Assembly (NCBI GenBank): GCA_015063455.1
Contig: SVUC01000003.1
Location: 1 to 46,549, forward strand
Direction: 5' to 3'
From: Oscillospiraceae bacterium
GTDB taxonomy: Bacteria; Bacillota; Clostridia; Oscillospirales; CAG-272
DNA: 46,549 bases
Translations under genes and position numbers: made by a program
Shown: positions 1 to 9,682 of the stretch, piece by piece
Numbering within the stretch: the first letter of the stretch is position 1
How the letters are laid out: every line of letters starts with the position of its first letter
Notes under the pieces: model-generated
What the model was told of the DNA's origin: nothing
The model's input: the letters and a program-made list of their open reading frames with translations, nothing else
Databases searched by the model: none

Positions 1-942
1 GTATTGGGGAAGAGAATGAAGCATATATTTGTCGGAGACGTTGATCTTTCATCCACGAGGATGGGCGGCGATGATATTCGGAGGTTGTTCGAAGGGATAG
101 TCGGCGAGAGATTATCCACACCCGAATTCGAGCTTGACGGATCGTCACTTTCGATGAAGATGCACACGGTTCAGACGTACACCTGCACATCGGGAATGTT
201 CTCATGCGCGGCATCGAGCGTACACAGGTACTATGGTGATAAACACGGCTGCGATGCAAACTCCGATGAGGACAGCGATGCGGTGAATATTGACGGATCG
301 GAGGAATCTGCGAAGGTTGACGTGACGGACAACGCGCCCGAGGATATATGCGGAGATGTAATTACGGCATTTGAGGCGAGGGGCAAGCAGTACATGATAA
401 TATCGGACGGAATGGGAAGCGGAAGGGAAGCGGCGCTCACATCGGGGGTAGTGGTGTCACTTCTTGAGAGGCTTATCATGAGCGGTGCTGAGCTTGAGAC
501 TTCGCTGAAGATGCTCAACAGTATTGTGCGCTCGTGCGGACGAGAATGCTCAGCGACAGTTGACATAGCGGAGATCGACTGTGTCAGCGGTGAGGCGAGG
601 TTCATCAAAAGCGGCGCGGCACCCTCATTCGTGCTCAGGGACGGCAGTATATTCAGGCTTCAGTCAAAGACGGTTCCGATTGGAATAATAAGGGCGCTTG
701 ACGCCGAGATGATAAAGTTTGACGTGCAGGCAGGGGATACTGTAGTTATGATATCGGACGGTGCGGCGAGGTCATATGATGAAGCTCCGTGGCTTCTTGA
801 TCTGATGTCGGCAAATGATTCTGTACTCAAGGGGGATGAGCAGGATGCCGCAATCACGATCGTATCGGAGGCTGCGATCCGCGGCTCTGTGGACGACATT
901 ACTGCGGGAGTAATGCGTATCAGGGCGGCGGAGACAAAGTAA
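1..942 (+). CDS. spoIIE: Stage II sporulation protein E, C-terminal PP2C-type phosphatase domain (5' truncated by window edge)
   Basis: ISDGMGSGREAALTSGVVVSLLERLI and DTVVMISDGAARS motifs typical of the SpoIIE phosphatase domain; frame is open to the window start. Confidence 0.88.
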   Translation, partial: VLGKRMKHIFVGDVDLSSTRMGGDDIRRLFEGIVGERLSTPEFELDGSSLSMKMHTVQTYTCTSGMFSCAASSVHRYYGDKHGCDANSDEDSDAVNIDGSEESAKVDVTDNAPEDICGDVITAFEARGKQYMIISDGMGSGREAALTSGVVVSLLERLIMSGAELETSLKMLNSIVRSCGRECSATVDIAEIDCVSGEARFIKSGAAPSFVLRDGSIFRLQSKTVPIGIIRALDAEMIKFDVQAGDTVVMISDGAARSYDEAPWLLDLMSANDSVLKGDEQDAAITIVSEAAIRGSVDDITAGVMRIRAAETK

Positions 943-964
943 ACTTTGGTATTATGCAAGAAAA

Positions 965-1010
965 GAAAAAAGAGAGAGCTTATGATGAAGATCTCTCTTT
1001 TTCTTTTTTT
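965..1010 (+). terminator. Rho-independent terminator-like hairpin after spoIIE
   Basis: gaaaaaagagagag / atctctctttttcttttttt complementary arms followed by a T-rich tract. Confidence 0.6.
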
Positions 1011-1030
1011 CTTTGGTTGATTCATTTTAG

Positions 1031-1463
1031 GGAAGCAATTTGCCGGATGCAAATTGCAATAGGTTTTCTTTGTCCTTACTCACCGAAGGTGAGTGGGCGG
1101 ACGGCGCACAAACTACTTTCATTCGGAAAGTGATTCAAGCCACACCTTTGTGAATACCGGCTATCAAGGGGTGAGTCGTGCAATTCACCGATGGTGAACA
1201 GCACTCCGATCCCCCCTTAAGTATCCCCCCTAAATTTACGGAAATATTGTAATCGAGACGCGACCAACAACTGCCGCGTCGATGAGGTATAACTTGAAAT
1301 TTGTACCCATAGGGGAGAATTCTTAAAGAGGGGATGTGGCATCCCGCAGGGAATGCCCCCTCTTTAAGTACCTGGATTCACAAGGACTCGGCACGAGAGT
1401 CCTTGTACGCCCCACGCGCAGTGGAAAGAAAGATCTAACGATTCGCACGAATCGTAATTTTGT
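1031..1463. repeat. Intergenic multi-hairpin element, copy A
   Basis: Shares modules with copies B-E: gcaatttgccggatgcaaattgc, ccccccttaag, gacgcg..gccgcgtc, cttaaagagggg..cccctctttaag, cacaaggactc..gagtccttgt, cgattcgcacgaatcg. Confidence 0.85.
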
Positions 1464-1478
1464 GCACTCCCTAAAGCG

Positions 1479-2084
1479 TCATAACCCTCGGCAGAGCTCC
1501 TCAAGTTCATCCGCACTCACAAGCATCCCGAGTGCGCGGTGCAGAGCGTTTGCGTTCATTCCTTGCGGCAGCCCGAGTCGGAGACAAAGTCTGTCCCGCA
1601 TCTCAGCCGCATTGTCACCGCCTGTGAGCCCAAGCTCACACATTAAAGATCGCGGGATCTCGGATCTCTTCTCCATATTCCCCTCACCGGAGGACGAGAA
1701 TTCAGGATGAACGGAGACAAACTTTGCGAATATCTCCCTGAGAATACCCGAATCTATCCCCTCAACTCCGAGGAAGCCTTCCTTTGACGCTTTTTCCTTA
1801 CGCCTCTCTTTTCCCTCGATCTGCGGCGTGTACAGATCGTATACCTTAATTCCACCGAGAATTCCTCTCAGATGAGACCTTATCACCTTTCCCCCGTTGT
1901 CGCTGTCGCAGAGGATCACGATCCCACGCTCACCGAGCTTTCTGATCAGCGCGCGCTTTTCTTCGCTTTTGAATACCCCAAAGCCGTCTGTGGTGATTAT
2001 TGTTCCATCAATTATTGACGAAAGACGGGCTTTGTCGTATTTCCCCTCAACGATCACGGGAATGTTTATCTTGATCTTGTCCAT
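1479..2084 (-). CDS. rnmV: Toprim domain protein, RNase M5-like (with DUF4093-type C-terminus)
   Basis: VIVEGKYDKARL...TDGFG...GIVILCDSDNGGKVIRSHL Toprim motifs characteristic of ribonuclease M5-like proteins. Confidence 0.75.
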   Translation of the reverse strand: MDKIKINIPVIVEGKYDKARLSSIIDGTIITTDGFGVFKSEEKRALIRKLGERGIVILCDSDNGGKVIRSHLRGILGGIKVYDLYTPQIEGKERRKEKASKEGFLGVEGIDSGILREIFAKFVSVHPEFSSSGEGNMEKRSEIPRSLMCELGLTGGDNAAEMRDRLCLRLGLPQGMNANALHRALGMLVSADELEELCRGL

Positions 2085-3143
2085 TTATCTTCCCTCAGCT
2101 TCTCCGAGTACGCACGAGCAGATCAGCTTCTCGATCACTCCGTAATCTGCGCCGCCTGTTTTCATCTCGAGATCACTTTCAGCACATTTTTTCATAATTC
2201 CTGCGAAAAATTCAAACGGTGCACTCTTCGCGGCTTTCCAGTAAAGCCCTGCCTTGTATTCGTGCATCTTCATTGTTTTGGCAAAATCCGCTTTTTCACG
2301 GCCGTCGAGGATGTACGCCGCGGCGCAGGCGAGATCGGAGAACACCTTGGTGATCTGTGAGAGGAGATAGATCGGATCTTCTCTCAGCCTCATTTTTACC
2401 GCAAGAGCTGACAGCGCAGCTGAAATGTTTCCCTCAAGCACGCAGTTTGCGAGACGAAATGCGTCATCTTCATCTGTTCGGGTTACGCAGATCTTCACGT
2501 CCTCCGGCAGAACCTCACGCCGTCCGCTTGACGCAACGTATGCCGCAGTTTTTCGCATCTCACCGATCAGGCGGTACATTGAACGTCCGCAGAGATTGAT
2601 GATCTCCTGCGAAACGTAAGGTGATATCGTCAGCCCGTATCCCGCAAAATGTCTCTCCATCCAGCGATGGAGCTTTCCGACAGGCTGAAATTCAAACTCG
2701 ATGACTTTCATAAATTTTGAAGCTTCGCGGAGAAATACCGACGGCCTTTTCGCCTGTCCGGCGTCAAATCCGCTCTCCGGAACACGAATGATCACAACTG
2801 TGTCGGAATAATCAGCCTCGCTGTGAGATTCGAGCAGGGAGAGAAGCTCACTTCTGTCTCGCTCCTTCAGCGAATCGAGGCTTGAGAAATAAATATCGAC
2901 AAGCTTTTTGTCAGACAGCATCGGCGGTGAGAGAAGGGCATCCGATATGGCGGGGAGATCTACCTCGCCGTCCCCGAAAACGAACTGAAAGCAGTTGAAC
3001 GCGGCGAGAGTTTCGTCGTCACAGATCTGTGATTTTATCTCAGCCGCGCGGTGATTTTTCAGATAATCCTCGTCGCCGTAGAAAAAGTATATTCCCGATA
3101 CCGATGCGGATTTTATTTCACTTGTAAGTTCTGTTTCTGTCAT
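2085..3143 (-). CDS. holA: DNA polymerase III subunit delta
   Basis: FFYGDEDYLKNHRAAEIK N-terminus, overall length and C-terminal organisation fit HolA. Confidence 0.8.
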   Translation of the reverse strand: MTETELTSEIKSASVSGIYFFYGDEDYLKNHRAAEIKSQICDDETLAAFNCFQFVFGDGEVDLPAISDALLSPPMLSDKKLVDIYFSSLDSLKERDRSELLSLLESHSEADYSDTVVIIRVPESGFDAGQAKRPSVFLREASKFMKVIEFEFQPVGKLHRWMERHFAGYGLTISPYVSQEIINLCGRSMYRLIGEMRKTAAYVASSGRREVLPEDVKICVTRTDEDDAFRLANCVLEGNISAALSALAVKMRLREDPIYLLSQITKVFSDLACAAAYILDGREKADFAKTMKMHEYKAGLYWKAAKSAPFEFFAGIMKKCAESDLEMKTGGADYGVIEKLICSCVLGEAEGR

Positions 3144-3288
3144 TGAAAAATCCTTTTTTGATAATAGAAAATTATTGTTAAAAGATTATAATTATGTTTT
3201 AACCCGAAGAGTGATATTTTTTCACACTTGGCGAGTACAATATATAGTATAAGAAGTATTTATGTGTTTTTTAAACAGGAGAGACTTT

Positions 3289-4395
3289 ATGGCAAATATT
3301 ATTGATTATCTTCATTGGAGAGGCGATCTTGCGTTTTCCGCCTCACCTTTCTGTGAGGTCGATAATCTTATCCTCTCAATGCTCTCACTTGTCGATTACG
3401 GCGGAATTATCGCTGACGACGTCCTGCCGTCTCCGATCAAGCTGTCAGATTGTTATAAAAAATATAAAGAGATCCACCCGAATGGTGAAGAATTCGGTGC
3501 GATCGTTCCTGTGGTGATGAACGATCTGTTTGAACTCGTCGCAAAATCTGCGAGATTCTCTGATCTTTATGTCACGTCGTACCGTGAAAAATCGAGCGAG
3601 GCTGAGTTTGCACAGTTCGCCGCGATCACGTTTGTCCTTCCCGACAATTCGGTATTTGTTTCGTACAGAGGTACGGATGACACCTTAAACGGCTGGAGAG
3701 AGGACTTCAACCTCAGCTTCACCTATCCCGTTGTGGCACAGAAAATGGCGGCTGAATATCTCACTGACATCGCCTCGATGGTCGGCGGAAAAATACGTCT
3801 CGGCGGACACTCAAAGGGTGGGCATCTTGCAATCTTTGCAGCCGCTTTTGCGCCGAAGAACGTGCGGGAGAGGATCATTACCGCATACAGCAATGACGGC
3901 CCGGGATTCGTTGAAGAGGTGATCGAATCTGAGGGATACCGCGAGCTGTCTGATTGCGGAAAGCTTGCTGTTATCGTTCCGCAGTCGTCTGTGATCGGAA
4001 TGCTTCTTGAGCACAGCGAGGATTACACAGTGATCGAGAGCACCATGTCGAACGGGCTTTTCCAGCACGATCCGTTTTCGTGGAGCGTTATCGGAAACCG
4101 ATTTGTACACAGCGAAAAGCTGTCGAAGAGTGGGGAGATGCACGACGCTGTTCTCGGAAAATGGCTTGGGGAAATGAGTGTTGACCAGCGGCGCGAATTT
4201 ACCGAGACGATGTTCGGAATAATTGAATCCACAGGTGCAAAGACGCTGAGCGATTTCGCGGTAGACGGATTCGGCAAGCTGTCAGCTGCGATCCGTGCTA
4301 TTGGAGGAATGGACAAGGAGACGAGGGAGAACATGACAAAGATCGTCCGCCGTCTCGCTGAGGTCAGCGTTGAGTGGAGAAAAAATAACAGTTGA
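3289..4395 (+). CDS. DUF2974 / Mbeg1-like alpha/beta-hydrolase family protein
   Basis: FVSYRGTDDTLNGWREDFN and GGHSKGGHLAIFAAAF (GxSxG-like lipase motif); ATG at 3289 preceded by aggagag. Confidence 0.8.
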   Translation: MANIIDYLHWRGDLAFSASPFCEVDNLILSMLSLVDYGGIIADDVLPSPIKLSDCYKKYKEIHPNGEEFGAIVPVVMNDLFELVAKSARFSDLYVTSYREKSSEAEFAQFAAITFVLPDNSVFVSYRGTDDTLNGWREDFNLSFTYPVVAQKMAAEYLTDIASMVGGKIRLGGHSKGGHLAIFAAAFAPKNVRERIITAYSNDGPGFVEEVIESEGYRELSDCGKLAVIVPQSSVIGMLLEHSEDYTVIESTMSNGLFQHDPFSWSVIGNRFVHSEKLSKSGEMHDAVLGKWLGEMSVDQRREFTETMFGIIESTGAKTLSDFAVDGFGKLSAAIRAIGGMDKETRENMTKIVRRLAEVSVEWRKNNS

Positions 4396-4473
4396 TAAAA
4401 TCTATCATAATAATTATACCGCCCGTATAAGTCAATGTCAAGCGAAGAATGGCAGAAAAATATCCCGCCTTCC

Positions 4474-4502
4474 TTGACTTGACTACATCGGTGTGCTATA
4501 AT
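4474..4502 (+). promoter_or_regulatory. SigA-type promoter TTGACT-17-TATAAT
   Basis: TTGACT (4474-4479), 17-bp spacer, TATAAT (4497-4502), 65 bp upstream of the ATG at 4567. Confidence 0.7.
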
Positions 4503-4566
4503 ATAATTGAATATCTGTAGGAAAATACAGATGTTAAATTTTAATTATATATGTTGGAGAAAAAAT

Positions 4567-5538
4567 ATGGATTCACGATATCTTCAGTCACTTGTTGACA
4601 ACAAGGATGCGGAAGGGAACGTTGTATTCCCGCCGATCAATCCCAGAACGGGAGACAATACTTACATAATCGAAAAGGCGATCGAGCTTGATTCACACAC
4701 GCACGTTACTCTTGACGGATGCAGAATGGTTCTCGCTGACGGAGTTTACGAGGGTGTATTTATCAGCAAGGGTATGTGGTACGAGGGTGTGCTCGAGAGC
4801 GATCTTTGCGATATTTCTATCGTCGGTAAAAACGGTGTTGTGTTCGACGGCGTTTCCACAAACGGTCTCACCGAGAGAACAGAAAAAGAGCTTGGTGTTC
4901 CCGTGCTGAGAAATTCCTTTATCAACCTCCGCGGTGTAAAAGGCTTCAGAATTGCCGATCTTCACCTCACTCACGGACGTTACTGGGGTATTACTCTCCA
5001 CTACTCGTCAGACGGTGTTATCGAAAACATCGACTACGATTTTGCAAACGATATGCGAAATCAGGACGGAATCGACCTCAGACGAGGCTGTTCCAATATC
5101 GTGATCCGCAACATTACAGGAAGATGCGGCGACGACGTTGTTGCTCTGACAGCTCTGAACGGATACGGCGAAACTGTATATGCCGATTCAACCGAATATC
5201 CGCCTCACGCTGTTGCGGGAATTGCGCCTCACATCACTGATGTCATAATCGAGAAGATCCACGCTGCCTGCTCGGGCGGACACGGAATCGTTCGTCTCCT
5301 CTGTCATGACGGAAACTGCGTCAAGAGAATTCAGATCGTCGATGTTGTCGACAAGAGACTCGAATGGGACGCACCGCCGGCGTACTCCGCTATCAGAATC
5401 GGAGATGACAGATACGCATATCACCACCGTGCAAGTCGTGAAGATATGACCGATATTACAATAAACGGTCTCGTATCCCACGCGAAGACTGATATTCTTG
5501 TGTGGGAAGGTGCTGAAGCTCCCACAATAATCAAGTAA
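4567..5538 (+). CDS. GH28-like right-handed beta-helix protein (polygalacturonase/pectate-lyase superfamily), no evident signal peptide
   Basis: FRIADLHLTHGRYWGITL, NQDGIDLRRGCSNIVIRNITGRCGDDVVALTA, SGGHGIVRL resemble GH28 NTD / DD / GHG motifs; start after ggagaaaaaat. Confidence 0.7.
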   Translation: MDSRYLQSLVDNKDAEGNVVFPPINPRTGDNTYIIEKAIELDSHTHVTLDGCRMVLADGVYEGVFISKGMWYEGVLESDLCDISIVGKNGVVFDGVSTNGLTERTEKELGVPVLRNSFINLRGVKGFRIADLHLTHGRYWGITLHYSSDGVIENIDYDFANDMRNQDGIDLRRGCSNIVIRNITGRCGDDVVALTALNGYGETVYADSTEYPPHAVAGIAPHITDVIIEKIHAACSGGHGIVRLLCHDGNCVKRIQIVDVVDKRLEWDAPPAYSAIRIGDDRYAYHHRASREDMTDITINGLVSHAKTDILVWEGAEAPTIIK

Positions 5539-5554
5539 ATTATTCTGAAAAAGT

Positions 5555-5590
5555 ATACTCCGCAGGCTGTTTTTTCGTCCTACGGAGTAT
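5555..5590 (+). terminator. Hairpin after the GH28-like gene
   Basis: ATACTCCG...CGGAGTAT 8-bp stem with T-run in the loop; weak T tract downstream. Confidence 0.35.
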
Positions 5591-5628
5591 TCTCAATAAA
5601 AGATATACCAAAGAAAGAGAAATTTGAA

Positions 5629-6687
5629 ATGAAAAAAGAAAAAGATCCAAAGATCGGTATTGTCGGCGGACAGGCTGTACTTGAAGGTGTTATGATGAAA
5701 TCGGGAGACCGCTGCTCTCTCGCTGTGAGAATGCCTGACGGAAAGATCAAGCTCGACAACTCGGAGCACGTCTCACTCAGAAAGCGGAAGAAGATCTGCA
5801 ATCTTCCGGTTGTCCGCGGATGCGTGTCGTTCGTTGAACAGATGATACTCGCCATGGATATGCTGACAAAATCTGCCGATATGCAGGGGATCGACACAGA
5901 CGAGCCTGAGACAAAATTTGAAAAATGGCTCCTTGAAAAATTCGGAGACAAGCTGATGACTGTAGTTGCGGGAATCGGAATGGTTCTCGGACTTGCGCTC
6001 GGACTCGGACTTTTCATCATGCTCCCGACCTTTATCGCAAAGGGAATCGACTACCTCGCGGGCGGACGTGTGTCTGAGATCGCGTTTATCGGCTCACTTA
6101 TCGAAGGTATCGTGAGAATCGCCTTGTTTGTCGGATACGTCTGGGCGGTGTCGCTGATGCCCGATATCAGACGCACTTACGAATATCACGGTGCTGAGCA
6201 CAAGTCTGTATTCTGCTTTGAGGCAGGACTCGAGCTCACTCCCGAGAACGCGAGAAAAATGTCGCGTCTGCACCCGAGATGCGGCACAAGCTTCATTTTT
6301 GTGATGCTTCTTCTTTCGATAATTCTCAATTCATTTCTTACCTGGGACAACGTGTGGATCCGCTTTGGCTCAAAGATCTTGATGCTTCCTCTTATCGTTG
6401 GAATCGGGTACGAGTTTATCAGATTTGCGGGCGCACACGACAATGTTTTCACGCGCATCATCTCAGCTCCGGGCAAGTGGATGCAGCACATCACAACACG
6501 CGAGCCGTCTGACGAGCAGCTTGAGGTCGCTCTTGCGGCGCTGAGAAACGCGATCCCCACAGAGTTTGGCGGAGTCGTACAGGGCAGCGGAATTCTCACT
6601 GATGACGGAGTTACGATTCCCGATAATGATGAGAAAAAAGACAGCGTTTCCTCCGCAGACTCGGGGGACAGCAAAGCGGAAGCATGA
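5629..6687 (+). CDS. DUF1385 (YqhQ-like) membrane protein
   Basis: IGIVGGQAVLEGVMMKSGDRCSLAVRMPDGKI and YEYHGAEHKSVFCFEAGLELTPENARKMSRLHPRCGTSFIF are DUF1385 hallmarks; upstream of prmC as is common in Firmicutes. Confidence 0.9.
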   Translation: MKKEKDPKIGIVGGQAVLEGVMMKSGDRCSLAVRMPDGKIKLDNSEHVSLRKRKKICNLPVVRGCVSFVEQMILAMDMLTKSADMQGIDTDEPETKFEKWLLEKFGDKLMTVVAGIGMVLGLALGLGLFIMLPTFIAKGIDYLAGGRVSEIAFIGSLIEGIVRIALFVGYVWAVSLMPDIRRTYEYHGAEHKSVFCFEAGLELTPENARKMSRLHPRCGTSFIFVMLLLSIILNSFLTWDNVWIRFGSKILMLPLIVGIGYEFIRFAGAHDNVFTRIISAPGKWMQHITTREPSDEQLEVALAALRNAIPTEFGGVVQGSGILTDDGVTIPDNDEKKDSVSSADSGDSKAEA

Positions 6688-7508
6688 CTTTATCCGAAAT
6701 TGCAAAAAAACTGACAGAGGGCGGTATCGATCACGAAGCAGCGAGATTTGAGGCACGCCTTCTTGTCGCTCATATAACGAAAAAAACACCCGCGCAGATA
6801 CTCGCAGATCCTCTGGCCGATTACGATTCTCCCGCGCTTATTGAAGCGGTTGAGAAGAGGGCGGGGAGATATCCTCTGCAGTACATCGTCGGTGAATGGG
6901 AATTTTGCGGTCTGCCGATCAAGGTGAACGAGAATTGCCTTATCCCTCGGGCAGACACGGAGATCACAGCCGAATACGCTATAGAAAACATGGTGGAGAG
7001 CGGTCGGTATCTCGATCTCTGCACAGGCTCGGGATGTATTGCGGCGGCGGTATTGCATTATACGAGATCGAAAAAATCGTCGGGATATGCAGTGGAGCTG
7101 TGCCGAGATACTGCATCTCTTGCGAGAGAAAACATCAGCCGACTTGGGTTGTCAGATGTGTGCGAGGTTGTTGAGGGGGATGCGGCAATCGATTTATTCC
7201 CCGGGGAATATTTTGATATTATTACGGCAAATCCGCCGTACATTGCCGAGGATGAGATGGACTCTCTTGAAGCGGAGCTGTCGCACGAGCCGCGGATCGC
7301 TCTGACCGACGGCGGAGACGGTCTTTCACTTATCCGCGCGATCATTGAAGTTTGGGGAAAAAAGCTCAGATGCGGCGGTCAGATGATAATTGAGCACGGC
7401 TGGAAGCAGGGGGATGCGGTTCGGGGAATCGCTGAAGAATTCGGAATGAAGTACACACCCCTGAAGGACCTCTCAGGAAATGTTCGTGCGGCTGTTCTGC
7501 ACTGCTGA
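6684..7508 (+). CDS. prmC: Peptide chain release factor N5-glutamine methyltransferase
   Basis: LIPRADTE, DLCTGSGCIAAAV, ITANPPYIAEDEM motifs; 4-bp overlap with the DUF1385 gene. Confidence 0.93.
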   Translation: MTLSEIAKKLTEGGIDHEAARFEARLLVAHITKKTPAQILADPLADYDSPALIEAVEKRAGRYPLQYIVGEWEFCGLPIKVNENCLIPRADTEITAEYAIENMVESGRYLDLCTGSGCIAAAVLHYTRSKKSSGYAVELCRDTASLARENISRLGLSDVCEVVEGDAAIDLFPGEYFDIITANPPYIAEDEMDSLEAELSHEPRIALTDGGDGLSLIRAIIEVWGKKLRCGGQMIIEHGWKQGDAVRGIAEEFGMKYTPLKDLSGNVRAAVLHC

Positions 7509-7569
7509 CGGAAGAAAAATCGCGCCTTATTCCAAAACGGAAAATAAAATTGACGTTACAGGTGGAATT

Positions 7570-9126
7570 ATGACATACATTAAATTTTGTGACACTACTC
7601 TCCGCGACGGTGAGCAGACACCCGGTGTGCATTTTGGTACTGCACAGAAGCTTGACATAACAAAGCGTCTTTCAAAAATGGGTGTTGATATTATCGAAGC
7701 GGGATTTCCTGCGTCATCTGTCGGAGATGCGGCGGCGGTTCGCGCGGTTGCTGAAGCGTCGGGCAGGGGCGAGCTTCACGGAGATCCTGTGATCTCAGCG
7801 CTCTCCCGCATGATACGGTCTGACATTGATGCGGCATCTGAGGCGATATCTCCCGCCAACAGACGACGGCTTCACATATTTATCGCAACAAGCGACATTC
7901 ACCTTGAAAATAAACTGAAGATCACGAGAGAAGAAGCTCTCGCAAGAATAAAAGAAAACGTAAGCTATGCGAAAGGTCTCGGCGTTTTTGACGAGATCGA
8001 GTTTTCGGCAGAGGATGCTACCCGAACAGATCCCGATTTTCTGATCGAAGCTGTACGCGCGGCGGTGTCAAGCGGAGCGGGGATCGTAAATATTCCCGAT
8101 ACTGTCGGATACACGACTCCCGATGAATTTTCACGCATCGTCAAGTCGGTGAGAGAAAATGTGGCGGGGGAATTTGAGATCAGCGTGCACTGTCACAACG
8201 ATCTCGGACTTGCGGCAGCAAACAGCCTTGCGGCGATCGAGGCGGGAGCTGTGCAGATCGAATGTACGGTAAACGGCCTCGGTGAGCGCGCGGGAAATGC
8301 GGCTATGGAAGAGATCGTGATGGCGCTCTCTGTGAGGGGAGATGTAATTCTCTCGGGCGGAGATAAGATCTTATGCGGAATAAATACACGCGAGATCGCT
8401 GAGACGAGCCGTATGGTGTCGTCGATCTCGGGTGTTGCGGTATCTCCGAACAAGGCGATCGTGGGCGCGAATGCGTTCTCTCACGCGAGCGGAATACATC
8501 AGCACGGGGTTATGGCGTCACGATCGACTTACGAGATCATGGATCCCGGGGTGATTGGTCTTTCTTCAAACAGCATCGTTCTCGGAAAGCTCAGCGGACG
8601 ACACGCTTTTGCGGACCGTGCGGCAAGTCTCGGGTACTCTCTCGATACTGCGGGAATTGATGCGGCATTTGCACGATTCAAAGAGATCGCTGACAAAAAA
8701 TCCGTGATAACGAATGATGACGTTCGTGCGATAATCGGTGAGTACCTCGACGGGCTCAGCGGAATGTATTATCTGAACACGTTCCAGATCCAATCTGGAA
8801 ATCACATAAAAGCGATGGCGCTTGTGTCGCTCAAGATACAAAACGGGGACTCCGAAGGGGAGATCGTTACCGAAGCGGCTCCGGGTGAGGGCCCGATCGA
8901 CGCGTCGTTCAATGCGATCAACCGCATTGCAGGGGCGGACGAAGCGGAGCTGATTTCCTACAACATTACTGCAATTACCGAAGGTACGGACGCTCTCGGT
9001 GAAGCCAAAGTTAAAATAAAGGTTGGCGAATCTGTCTTTACTGGCAGAGGTGTATCGACCGACGTGATCAAAGCCTCGATCAAGGCTTATCTCAGTGCGA
9101 TCAACAAGTGGAAGAATGTAAAGTGA
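7570..9126 (+). CDS. leuA: 2-isopropylmalate synthase
   Basis: [67 protein letters not shown] plus C-terminal LeuA regulatory domain. Confidence 0.93.
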   Translation: MTYIKFCDTTLRDGEQTPGVHFGTAQKLDITKRLSKMGVDIIEAGFPASSVGDAAAVRAVAEASGRGELHGDPVISALSRMIRSDIDAASEAISPANRRRLHIFIATSDIHLENKLKITREEALARIKENVSYAKGLGVFDEIEFSAEDATRTDPDFLIEAVRAAVSSGAGIVNIPDTVGYTTPDEFSRIVKSVRENVAGEFEISVHCHNDLGLAAANSLAAIEAGAVQIECTVNGLGERAGNAAMEEIVMALSVRGDVILSGGDKILCGINTREIAETSRMVSSISGVAVSPNKAIVGANAFSHASGIHQHGVMASRSTYEIMDPGVIGLSSNSIVLGKLSGRHAFADRAASLGYSLDTAGIDAAFARFKEIADKKSVITNDDVRAIIGEYLDGLSGMYYLNTFQIQSGNHIKAMALVSLKIQNGDSEGEIVTEAAPGEGPIDASFNAINRIAGADEAELISYNITAITEGTDALGEAKVKIKVGESVFTGRGVSTDVIKASIKAYLSAINKWKNVK

Positions 9127-9129
9127 GTT

Positions 9130-9640
9130 TTTGGGTATTTTTGCACTTTTGTAAGTGCATCAAATTACGATTTGCTTGATTCATTAGATTATTTTTTGGA
9201 GGAATTTGCCCGATGCAAATTCCGAATAGATTATATGCTCCTGCGCGGAGGGCGCATAAAGACCCTCGCGCCGGGTCTTTATGAATTCAGGCGCTTAAGG
9301 GAAGGCGGCAAGCCGCATCCTCCCTTAAGGATCCTACCTATTGGTGCAAACTTATAGTTATACCTCATCGACGCGGCAGTTGTTGGCCGCGTCTCGATTA
9401 CAGTATGTCCGTGGATTTAGGGGGGATTCTTAAGGGGGGATGTGCGGAGCACCCCCAGCCTTAAGCGGCTGGATTCACAAGGACCTGCCGTTAAGGTCCT
9501 TGTGCGCTGTCCGCGTAGGACATAAAGAAAAATACAATTTGCTTTGAGCAAATTGTTTCGAAAAAATCCACCGATTTGCACGAATCGAAATTTGATGCGC
9601 CCCACGCGCAGTGCGAGAAAAAACAAATGATTCGCACGAA
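9130..9640. repeat. Intergenic multi-hairpin element, copy B (core 9239-9520 inverted relative to copies A/C/D/E)
   Basis: Core tcctgcgcggagggcgcataaagacc...ggtccttgtgcgctgtccgcgtagga reads as the reverse complement of the other cores (cctcatcgacgcggcagttgttggccgcgtc vs gacgcggccaacaactgccgcgtcgatgagg). Confidence 0.85.
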
Positions 9641-9682
9641 TCACACCTTCAAAACAAAAAAACGACAAAGGAAACCGCAGTT

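Noticed and set aside
1336-1710. 124-aa plus-strand ORF
   Set aside because: It spans repeat copy A and the antisense of the RNase M5-like gene; composition typical of a spurious antisense ORF.
9127-9682. T-box or other leader riboswitch upstream of cimA or leuA
   Set aside because: No T-box consensus or specifier/antiterminator arrangement was recognised; the region is explained by repeat copy B.
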